From NCBI GenBank assembly GCA_036939355.1, contig JALLAP010000024.1:1-26716 (forward strand): a stretch of 26,716 nt of DNA, written 5' to 3'. Made by a program: the position numbers and the translations under genes. The notes under the pieces were generated by a model that saw nothing but the letters and a program-made list of their open reading frames with translations, did not search any database and had not been told where the DNA came from. Shown piece by piece: positions 7,453-19,400 of the stretch; within the stretch, counting starts at the first letter, position 1; every line of letters begins with the position of its first letter. Source of the DNA: Thalassiosira profunda (taxonomy: Eukaryota > Bacillariophyta > Thalassiosirophyceae > Thalassiosirales > Thalassiosiraceae).

Positions 7453-10400
7453 CGAGGAAATCAACTCTCTCGTTCCATTCAAGCTCGTACTCGTAGACGT
7501 CCTGCCCGCCGTCGCTGGCAGGGATACTGCCTCCATACGGCGTTGGGCAGTCGAGGATTGTCGCGCCATTGTTGGAGCAAGGTATGTTATGCGCCGGAAT
7601 CCTCGGCCTCTGCCAGGAGACTTCAATGGCCCCAATGGCAGAGCCCGAAGATGCCAGCAGCGAGTGAGGGCTTCCAGGAGGCTGGTTGGCCGGGGTCGCG
7701 TCACTGGGCGTTGCCAGCTGACCAGAACTAAACCCCGCCGTGTTAGAGGCGTAGACTTTGAGGTAGTAGGACTTTTCGTCCGAAAGCAGCTGGAGCGTTT
7801 GACTCCACACGTCGGCGTCCACATCAATGTAGCCTTTGTGAGGCGGGGCAGAGCTCGATGCGAAGGAGGCTCGTGTGTCCCATTCAATGCGGTATTTCTG
7901 AATCAAATCGCCGCCGTTTGACAGCGGAGCCTGCCAGCCTACAGTTAGCATCGTGCTGCTGGTAACCCCTAGCCTCACATTCGTGGGCGGAGCGGGCTTT
8001 TGATGAGGGTTGAGACTCGACGGCGTCGACATTTGGCTGATTCCATAACCCTGGGAATTTCGTGCTCTTACTCGGACGTAGTAACTCTCGCCGGTGGTTA
8101 AGCCATCAATGTTGACGAAGAAAGGGCTTCCTCCGGCTAGATAAACAAGGGTTGAACTCTCCGCCTCGGCAAAGCTCGAGCTCAGGCTCCACTCGATGAG
8201 GTAAGATGTGATCGTGTCGCCTCCGTTGTCCGCCGGCGAACCAAAGATGACTCTCAGTTCCGTGGCGGAGACGACGTCCAGCGTCACCCCCGTGGGCGCG
8301 CTCGGTATCACCTTTGGAGCCACTGCCAGTGGTGCCGCCGCGGGAAGGCTGTAACCCTCGTTGTTCCGCGCGCTCACGCGAGCATTGTACAAGAGCCCTT
8401 TGACCAAGCCGCCGTAGGTTGGCGTGACCAGAGATCCGGTGCAGGAGCTGTAGGTATGGCCGCTGTTCAGCAGGCTCGTCGCCACCTGCGCAGTCCCTGC
8501 CGTGGCAGTCAGAGAAGTGCTGTGCACGCTGAGGTCGAAGTCGCTGCCTTGCGGGTACGCGTCGTCGAGGAAGGTGACTCGCCAAATGAACGAGTTGTCT
8601 GAGCGAGGGCCTTCTCGGTCCACCGAGACGCCGCTCTCGATCGCAGTGGTGAGAGCCTCCAACTTGGACTGCATGCTGCCAGACTTGTCCTCGTCCGGGC
8701 AAAGATCCGCGTCGTACGTGCAGTGCACCCTGGACGAGAGAGGACTGCCGCGCCCGCCGTAATGCCGGGTAGTGCTCACCTGCACGCCGTCGTCGCCGAG
8801 GAATGATTCCGTGAGGACTGCACTTGTGCCCGTCACTGATTGGACCTCGTAGTACTTGTACGGAGCGCTCTGACCCGAAAAGCGCAGCCTATCGCCCGGG
8901 AACAGCACCCCTTCGATATCCACCGGTGGTATCGTCGAAAGGGCGTTGCTGTTGGCAGTCGTCGAGAGATTGGGCAGCAGCTCCTCGAATATCCCCGTCT
9001 CGTTGCTCGCCAGAGCGACGGCATCATAGGGGATCTCAGCGGTGACGCTCGAGAACCCGTCCACCTCCAACTCGAGCCGGAAGCTGCCACCACTGATCAC
9101 CCCGCCTCCATCGACCGAGGTCTCCACTTCCCACTCGGTTCGTCTGTTGCCTGCAGGGCAGTAGAAGTCCTGAACTATTGGACTGTCGAACGAGGGCGTG
9201 GGGTCGAGCTCCACGCGATAGAACAAAATATCCGAGCCGCCATCGCTCTCGGGCGGGTCGAAGCTGACAACCAGAGAATCGCTGTAGCCGCTATTCACAT
9301 CGAGGGTGACTTGCTGTGGACTTCCCGGTGTCTGGAGTGGCGGTGTGATCGAGGAGGGCGTGGGAAGCAACCGATGACTGTGACCGTGCACGGCATTGCT
9401 CGCGGAAACAGCCACAAAGTACTCGAGACCTGTGACCAGGCCAGTGATCTTGTAGGAATCGGCCGTTGCATCCACCAATGCTGATCCGTAGTGCACTGGA
9501 AGCTCTCCAGGAATTGCTGCGCTGTCTTTGGTGTTGAGAGTGTCAAGCGAATTGCTGCCATCAACGATGATCACATTCGCATTGCCGTCTGGCGAAACGA
9601 TGGGCGTGGCATCTACGACCAGGGCTTCGACATTGCCAGAGTTGCTCACGAAGGTGATCGCATAATGATGAACGAGATCACCACCGGTACCAATCTGTGA
9701 TTGATCAACACTGTCGTTTTGCGTGACAGTGACTTCACCGATCGTGCTGAGCTGCTCGAGAGCCTTTTGAATAGTGACTGCATCGGCATTGACTGGGATG
9801 TGCGCGCTCCACACGCTTCCCTCGAACTTCATTCGATAGAAGCCCGAGAGCGTGCCCGTGCCCACCACCTGCAAGTATTGCACCTCGTTCCTGCCCCCTG
9901 GGCGCCGGCCGTCTTGCGACGTGGACACGGTGATCGTGGGAGACCCGGCATCGCCGTTATCCATGACGCTGGCCGAGAGGCTCGCTTGGTCGCCGTCGTT
10001 GAGAGACCGGTCTAAGTTGTCGCCGAACGTGATCGTCCACTGATAGCCATTGGCTAGGGTGGTCCTCGAGACTTCGACGTCGCTGATCAACAACAGGTCG
10101 TCATTCTCGTTCCATCCGAGATTGAGGAGGGCCCTTCGGACGAGATCCGCGGAAGCATTCCAGGGCAAATTGGACGTTTCCCTCTTGACCGTCGGCGAGG
10201 GACTGTAGGACAGCGTGAAGGTGGTCTCCGACAGCTGAGACGTGTAGAGGAGCCGCACCGTCTGCACCTCGGGAAGCTTTTCCTCGGACCACCACTCCAC
10301 GAGGTAGCCATTGATGGGATACCCGCCCGTTGATAGAGGAGGGGCCCATGACACTGTCGCTTCCGTCACGGGCATGTCGCTCTGATCGAGCGTTGTCAGG

Positions 10401-13400
10401 ACTGCCGCACTCGGTGGAGCGAGTGGGCCCGAGGATGCGCCATAAGTAGTGAGCGAGGCAACGCCCAGTCCAACGCTGTTTTCGGCGGCCATCTTGAGGT
10501 AGTATGTTTCACCGGGGGTGAACGGCGGGCTCGTGGGGACGAGATCGAAAATGTACCGATCACTGCTGCCAGGGATCACTTGCGGAAGCGATGGCGCAAT
10601 GCTCATTTCGTGAGACGTGGAGAAGTCCTCCTTCGTGTCGTAAGTGACGACGAACTCGCTGATCGGCTGGCCGCCGTCGCGCGCAGGCCAATCGAAGAGG
10701 ATTTGCAGGCCATCACTCGAGAGCACGTGGGCCTCGAAAGAAGATGGAGGATCTGGAACTTGATCTTGAGGAATGGCAGGAAGAATGCCCGACCATTTTG
10801 TGTTGTCTTGGGCGGGAACTTCGTTGAGAGCAAATACACGAACGAAGTATGTCTGCGATGATTGCAGCCCACAGACTTCGTGAGAGGCAGCGTTAGGGTC
10901 GGGCAAGACGCAGCTTCCGAACTCAAGACTCGAGCAGGACGCGGAATCGCCAACAGCTTGGCTGAAGGCATCGCTGCGATCCCACTGCACAACGTAAGAA
11001 GCCAGGGGCGCTCCGTACACTGGAGGCATCCACTGCACTTCGAGGCACTCCCCGGAGACGGCGCGCACTTGGACATTCGTTGGGGCCGACGGAATGCCCC
11101 GCGGAGTTGCAGAAACGGCATCGCTGTACTCGCTCCAGCCCCTCTCGTTCCTGACGCGAGCCCGAACGTAGTACTGAGCGTCGGGCGTCAGCCCATCCGC
11201 ATACAGGCACTTGTCGCAATCCTTGGTGGCGATTTCCACTGCCGCCTCGGGAGGCAGCATGTTGTGCACAGGGGCGGAGAAGAGCTTGGCGTCCCCATCG
11301 ACGCTCAGCAACTCGACGGTCCATTCGTACCCTCCGCTCCAGACCTGGAGGTCCCAACCAACCAAGCTGTCGCCAACATGTGCCATCTTGATGGAGGAGT
11401 CTTCGACTGAGGCAATCTCGAACGATTCTTGGACGCCGTCGTACGAAGACGCCACACGGCGCCAGTCCTCGCCCAGTTTGATGAGCGAGCCAGCCTTGAT
11501 TCCTTCGGCGGCAAAGTTGCAGGGACTGCAGGAGCTGCTGCAAGATACCAACCAGGAGCCAGCAATGACGTCGACGCAAACTCCTGGCGCGGCCTGTGCT
11601 GCGTATGTCCTCTCGACGCTGACAGTGTTGATGCCAGGAAGCCCCTCGAGAGCATGGCGGACGCTTCCTGCGCTCGCGTGGGCGTGTATTGGCTCAGACT
11701 CGATTCCATTGTACGCAAGGGTGAAATATCCACTCAACGGTTGAGGAGACGCATCCCCGGCATACGCTGTTGAGACGACCTGGGTCGAGTAGTCGGGCGA
11801 GTACTGGTGGGCCTTGACCGAGCCAGTGAAGTCCACGCTCGTGCTGAGCTCAATAACTGTTTCTGCGATGGGATCGCCGCAATGCGCTCGGCCCACGTCA
11901 GACGTTGCGCAGCTAGGGGGCAGCTCGAAGCTGATGTAGAGGGCGTCTTTCGCAGTAAGGCTGCCCTTGGTGGACTCGGACACGGAGACGGCGCTTCCGA
12001 GGCCAGTCAGCTTGGTTGCGTCGGCAGCAAGCAACGGCGCATCTCCCCTTGCGTCCAAGAATGTGACAGCGAACGATCGACCAAACTCCGAGTCTGTTAA
12101 TCCCTCTGCATGCACCTCAACCTGTCCCAGCCCATTCAAAGCCTCAAGGGAAGATTGCAACGTGGCATCATCCACGTCAAACGGCAGATCCGCCGTCGTC
12201 TCGGACTCGAACGACAGCGCAAATGATCCGCCCAGCTCGTTGCCCTTGATGACCTCGGTGACATCGAGCGATGCCCCCTTGCCGGTGAGCGAGCTCGATG
12301 CCTGAAGAAGAGACACATCACCGCGGTCGTCCGAAAAGGTAATGAGCCACGTGTACCCTCCTTGGCCATCCGCCTGCGATCTCGAGACTTCGACGTTTCC
12401 AATGCCCGAGACGCCTGCGAGAGCGGCCGCCACCTCCTCCGGACTGGCGTTGTGGGGGATGGGGTCCGAAGACTCCAAATAAAAATTGCCGCGAATCTCA
12501 TTGCCGTCCATGACGGTGCTCGTGTCGCACGCCGCCAACGAGGTCAGCGATGGCTGGTTGCACACCATGAGGGGCACGTCGCCGTCGTCTTCGCCGTAGG
12601 TGATGGTAAATGTCAAGCCGTTGTCGGACGTTTCCAGGCTTTGCGTTGCCTGGGCTTCCGTGATGCTCATGGGGAGCGAGGCGACGAGAGCGTTGGCAAT
12701 GCTGTCGGACGACGCGCTAGTTGGGGCGCCGGGCAGCGTGTGCTCGCCATCGTACTTGGCCACCGCGCGAACGATTGCGATTGCATCTGGAATGTCGCTC
12801 ACATCCATCAAAACGTTGTTGTGGTAAGCCTGAAGCGGCTGGCAGCTGTTGGGCTCGACCACGACAAAGTTCAATCCCTGTCCGGGCAGGAATCCGGAGG
12901 AGTCCGTCCCGTCAGTGTGCATCGTGTTGCCATCAAAGTGAATGGCGTATCTATAGCCAAAGTAGCGGGTCACTGTAGCTGTAGCGGCGTCATCTCCCTC
13001 GAAAGGCTTGTCGAGGACCATGGTGTCGCCGCTGAGGGAGACAACTCGGTAGAACGAAGGGTCGGACTGGGAGGAGAGCTTGATGACGTCGCCCTCAAAG
13101 AGAACGTCCGCCAAGCCATCGCTGCTCGACGCCAAGAAGGTGCTTCCCGCATCGTGCGCAAAGGTGTAGCCTTCGATCACGAGGTGTGCGCCTCCGTCCG
13201 ACAAGAGTCCATCGCCAGATCGATCCACACGCACAGAGTCAACGTTGGCCAAGCCATCAAGTGCCGCCTTCACCTGATCCTCAGTTGCATCCCAGGGGAT
13301 GCACTCGGTGGTCAATTGCTGGCCGAAATAATCTACTGACAGCTGGAACTCTCCACTGACAATTGCTGTGTTGGCATCGACAATGACCTCAGCGCGTGGC

Positions 13401-16400
13401 GTATCTGTGCCCAGCGCCTCTCCTTCATTCTCTGTCCATATTTCGAGCGATGCGTCGTTGGTGGGCGACTCGAAAGCGGTGCACGTGGTGCCATCGGTCG
13501 AGTCCAAGCCCGTCAACCCCAGATCGGACGTCAACTCGAGCACGTTTCCTCGCACGTCGCTCCCAACGAAGGCAATTTTGTACGAGTAGCCGTGCTCGGA
13601 CGAGTAGCTGCGGTTGCCAGATCGAGTGACGCGGACCGAATCTGCGCCAAGACCATTCTCCACGGCGTCAGTCTCCATGGCGCGCTTGACGTCCTCGGCC
13701 GTGGCATCAAACTCAATGCAGGGCGTCTTCATTTCCTTGTAAACGATGGAACCAGCGAGGTTCGAGGCAACTCGGTCCACGTAACGGAGCTTGAGGAAGA
13801 ACGAACCCGCTGTTACAGGCGACCCCGACGCCCACTTCACCACCTGCACCTCAGGATTACGAAGCGAGAATAGGTAGGTGCTCATGTCGCTGCCTTCGGT
13901 GCCCTCGAGGGTGATTTCCTGCACCTCGGGGATGGCAATGGCAGAGGTTGTCACGGCCTGAACCTCCTTTTGGTGCGTCGCTGCAATGGTCACGGTTTGG
14001 ACCTCGTTCTGGCGCAAGGCGACGCCCGTCGCCACATTCAGCAGTTTCTCTGGTCGGCCGCTCGGAACTGCGCTCACAGCATCGCTGGGAGGCGAGAAGC
14101 CAAGCCCCGTCCTCGCATGGACTTGCGCAAAGTGCGGTATTCCAGTGGACAGGCCTGTAATGACGACGCGATCGGGGTTGGAGCCCGCCAGGACTTCCTC
14201 CGTGGACGCCTCCGAGTTGGACGAGAGGTCGCTTGAGTCGAGTGCCACGTCAACGCTGCCAAGTGCCTCCTCGAAGCGGACGAACCAGTGCGTTCCGCTG
14301 ACTCGGTATATTGGCAGGTCGGTTTGCGGCTCGCCTAGCCACCGCTCCACATGACTTCCGCCAAAGGGCACCTGGAGATCAGAGTACTCGGCCGAGCTCT
14401 GTCCCTGCTGGAGCGTTTCAATCAGGACGTGCTCGCCGCCGGCAGAGTCAAAGGCCGAGCAATCCACGTGCGAGGCGTCCGCCAGCAGCCCATCAATGTC
14501 CGTCCTGGCGACTGAAGACGAGTCAAAATACAGAGCGTACACGAATCCATTCGGCGCCAGCGACACGTCTTCGCTCCGAGTGACCGTGACGCAGGCATCG
14601 AAGCCAGGACAAAGAGAGCTCAACGAGTTGATTGCGTATTCGACATCAACGTCCGAAGCGTCGTATGCAAGACATTCCGTGGACTCCCCTCCAAAGGAAA
14701 GCGTGTAGGATGGCTGGCCCGATCCCCAGATAGCGCTATTGTCCTCGTCCTTGACAATGATTCGCTGGACTTCGGACGAATCCGAGTGAACAGTCAAAAC
14801 AGGTGGAACCACGAAAAGGTCGTGCGTCCCAGCCAGGTCGCGTCGAACCGCTCGGTCCAGCGCATAGATCGACTCCGCATCAGCTGAAACGCCGCCATCC
14901 AAAACAGTGCTCACGCTGATGCGCCTATTCATGCCATCGGCAATGTCAGAGTAAGACGCAGTGCAAGTTCCATCGCCAAAGACGTTGACCGTCATCTCTG
15001 GCACGTCCTTCCAGTGCGATCCTGTGAAGAACATGTCGTAGACGTATTCATCCACGCCCTCGCGCACAATTTCCACGTTGAACTGGGGAGTGCCGTCATC
15101 AATCAGGTGCAGAGTGGCGGTTCCCGTCGTGGTGGAGCCGTCGAAGGTCTCCGTCAGCACGAGAGTACTCCCATCGCCGCTCGTGTGGTCCACCGTGTAC
15201 ACCTTGGACGCGTCCAGCGAGGAGCTGGCCCTCAGCCTCGCCCTGGCCGTGATGGTCATGTCATCGTCTGGGCCGAGCGAGATGACGTTGCTCTCGTCTG
15301 TCGTGGAGGCCGTGTCTGTGACGTGTGCTCCTTCGATGCCGTAGTCGACGCAGCCTCCTGCGACGCCAATGTCCACAACTGAGAACTTGGGCGCGTTCGA
15401 TCCCAAGACCCCGCTGGGGCCAATTGAAGAGGAAGAGCCATTGCTCAAGAACTGGTACGTGTAGCCAAATCCAGAAGCCGAAGAGCCGTCGCCTTCTCGC
15501 GAGACTGCAATGTGATCTGCATCCAGCGAGTCAATCGTTCCGTCCTGGTTGTAATCAAACAACGAACCCACTGCGTGCTGAATGTCCTGGGCAGACGCGT
15601 CATAAGCAAGGCACGACGTGCTCGAGAACACGCCCTCGAACTCGACAGTGAGCTTGTACAATCCATCACTAGACTCGACGATCTCGGCATCCGAAAATAG
15701 TTTGAGGGTTGTCACCTCCGACACGCTCCAGCCGTTGTCCGTCGCGGAATCCAGGATTGTAATGTCGCTGCCCACGTACAACGCATCGCCAGGCGCGGCT
15801 GAGCATGCGGTTGAAGCCTCCATCACCACCGACTTGCCGTCAGAGCCGAGTGACAGCACGTGGCCGGGGCAGTTGTTGCCTGGGTTGGCGTAGTCTCCCA
15901 CGAGCACAACGCCCTCGACAAAGCTCGTTGCTGCAATGCTGTAGCGGTTGTCGCCAAGGTCGGCGACGGAGTCGACCGTGAGCGCGCCGGACGAAAACGC
16001 ATCGGCGTCAATGAGGGAAGAAATGTCGAGGGACGGCGTTCCCCACTCAAAGCAAGGAGAGTCCCACGAGTTGGAGTCCGCATCAGAGACGGTCAATCGG
16101 AAGGCCGAGCCTGTGGTGCTGCCCGAATCAGACGCCAAGGTGACGCGCTGGTGCTCTGTCGTTCCACCTTGGATCAGCGTGCGGACGTGAACGTGCGAGT
16201 TTGTCGCGTCGACGCCTGGCGGAATGCCGCTGGCACACTGCTCTGCCACCATCTCGTCCACATCTCCAACCAGGGCGTCGCCAGAAAAGTACACCTTGTA
16301 CAAGTGAGCGTCGCCAACAAAGCCAGTTGAGGTGTCCGTCTTGGTGACGAGGACGCCCCCTTTGTCACTCAGAATCGACAAGCCATTCAGTGCCGACTCG

Positions 16401-19400
16401 ACCTCCGTGGCCGCCGCATCAAACGTCAGACACACCGTGGTGTCTTCCACGCCATCTACTGCAACCTTGAGCTGATAGAAGTCGCCATCGACAATGCCGC
16501 TCGCCCGGTGGACGGCGATCTGCTGAACTTCGACGTCGGTCTTGGCGATGGAGTACATGTCGCCTCCCACTCGAATGGTCTCGCCTGCATTGAGACGGGT
16601 GCGGCTGTCGAGCTGCACACTCGACAGTATTGGGGATCGCGGCGACAGTGCGGCCGACCCAACCCGTTCTGCGCCGTCTATTTCATCGCTGGCCCCGCCA
16701 ATGCGGAACGAGTCGCCAGGGGCCAGGTGCTCCCTCATGTCTCCTCCGGTCAGTGATGCCAGGGTGCCATCGGCAAGGACGCTGGCTGTGATTCCTGGAA
16801 TGAGATGATTCGTCGAGGTTCCTGTCACAACAGACACGTCCCCGATCGATTGGAGATCATTGACGGCAGTCGTCATTCCAGAGGCATCAATGTCGTAGGG
16901 CATCGCTTTGGTTCCTTCTGCGTTGACGACTAGACTGAAGGACCCTGCCAATGGCTCCGATCCCTCCGAGGTCGAGCTCGTGACGACAGTGGCATCCTTG
17001 CCAGACAGCAGGGCGTGGTCAATGGCCGGCGGGTGCATCGCACCACTTCCCGGAGGAAACGTGACGCCGTCCGAGCTTCCTGGGTTCTTTAGGAAATAAA
17101 CAGTCCATTCATAGCCACCAACTGCTCCAGGCGAGACGGCCGTGCCTCCCCAGCCACCCAAGGAGCAGCTGGGGTAGCAATCTCTAGCGACAAACACGCT
17201 TCCGACCGTGCTCATTTCTTCGAGCTTGCGCGACATTCGCTGGGGAGACTCGTCGAACGAAAAGGCACGAGGGCCGCTCGAGGATTGGTAGTCGAGGCTG
17301 AATGACCCGGAGAGACCCGCCGATCCCTTGACCATTTCGCTGACCACGACGCTGGCGCTACGCCCTGCCGTGTCTGGCTCTTGCGCCACTGTGATAGGAT
17401 CGACGTCGCCCGCGCCTGGCGGCGTCGCCCCAACATTCTCCGTAAACGTGACCAGCCACTCGACGGTGCCATACTTGTCCAAGACGGTGCGCGTGACGTC
17501 GACGGTGCGACCACCGGTCTGCTCCAGGTGCGCCTTGACGCTGGCGGGCTCCGCGTTCCACGCCAGCGTGCCACTGAGGCCCTCGCCTGTTACTTCCAGT
17601 GTGGTGAAATCGCCCCTCTGAACAATGCCATCGGCGCAATCGTCGCAGCTGGAGGGATGCAGCGCGCCGTCGAGCAGGGACGTCACCACGACGGTCTGGC
17701 TGGCCTCGAAGTCAGCAGCGCACGCGCCATCCGCGTAAGACGCGCCAAGCATGGGAAGGTCACCAACGTCGTAAAAAGTGAGATAGTAGACAAATCCATT
17801 CTCCGCGAGGTGTTCGGACCGAGTCCGATCGACGCGGACGCTGCCGCCGGCACCGCTGTCGAGCACTGCCTGAATGACCGCCCTCACGTTCTCGGCCAGC
17901 GCATTGTGCGGAAGGCATGCCGTCGCGACTCCATCGACGAGGAGTTGGTACTCCTTCGACACTCCGGTGCTGTCAACCACTGAACCATCTTCCCACCCGA
18001 TGTAGTCGCTGTCCTTGACAAACACGGCCTGCTTTTCGTTGCCCCCCGGAAAGTTGACGCCGTTTTGGTTGTCCGTGGCATCGAGGACGGTGAGCTTGTC
18101 GCACGAATTGGGCTGGAGGCAGGTCCCCAGGAGCGAATCGGTATCGCAGGGGGTGGCACCACCGGCATCGCACAGCTTGGGGACATTTCCGGGGGCATTG
18201 CACAGCGAAGCCAAGTCGTCCTTCTGGTCGCAGGGACCATCAGCGTCCGTCAAGAATTGAACTTGCCACGTGTATCCTCCGTTGCGAGGGTTGACGACGC
18301 TTCGCGTCACTTGGACGTCACCAACGTTCTCGAGCTGCTCCAGCTTTTCTTCTACGGACGATCCATCCCCGCCGCTCTCGGCGGTCGATGCGACCGCATT
18401 GTGGGCAATGAAGTCAGTGCATGCATCTGACTCGACGCTCATGACGTTGTTGGGATTGGAGGCCGAATCGAGGCAAATCTTGAAGGAACCCCCGAGGGGG
18501 TCCGTCCCCGCCACCAGCTCGCTGACCGCGCACCCGCCATCCGGAATGGCTCCGTTCGTCGTCGACAGGCCCGATTGGAGGCAGCTGATCATGGGGACGT
18601 TGCCCACGTTCTTGCCCCACGCCTTCGAGAAGCCCGAGCTCCAAGTGTCAGAGTAGGACGCTGGCGGGCCTACCCAATTTCCCGGCACGAACGAGCTGTC
18701 GTGGGCGACTGTGGGATCCTGCCAGGTGTTGGACGCAAACGTGACATACCAAACGCGGCCTCCCACTTGCGTGCTCAGTCCTCCCGTGCCATCCGACGGA
18801 CCGGACCGGATGGGGCTCTCGCCGCCAGAGACAATGACGGCCGACGGCGCGATCGAGTTGAGCTCGTTCAGGGCTTCTTGCATGTCCGCGGCAGTGGCAT
18901 CGTAGTTAATAGGGCGGGTCGTCTCGCCCTCGAAGCGGAGCTGGAACGTACCCACGAGCTCGGTGCCCCTGATGCTTTCGTCGATGCGCGCGTACGAGTT
19001 GCTTCCTTCGAGGGGGCTGTCCAGCAAGTAGGAGAGTGAGGGCACGTTGCCGCCCACGTCTTCGTGTCGAAAGATGATGGTGTACGTGTACCCCATCCAC
19101 TGCGTCGGCTGCGCGGATCGAACCACGTCGACTTGATTCGCGGAGCTGCCAAGCACATGTTCCTCGAACAAGGCCTTGAAGTCGTCCGCCGAGAGCGCAG
19201 TGTGCTGATTGCTCGAAGCGCCTCCCGTCTGGACAGTGAACACGTCACCGGTAGACGCGACAGGGCTGTGATACGCGTTGCCTGCCCAGGAAAGGGCGAA
19301 CGAGCCCGAGACTTGATTGCCATCTCGCGCGAGACTCGGATCATCGGTGCCAAAGGCCGCACTATTCCTAGCGCCCTGGTACAGATCGGCCTCTCCCGAA

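Noticed and set aside
12362..13339. 325-codon plus-strand open frame
   Set aside because: It is antisense to well-conserved repeat units, with no recognisable motif and an Arg-, His- and Val-rich shadow composition.
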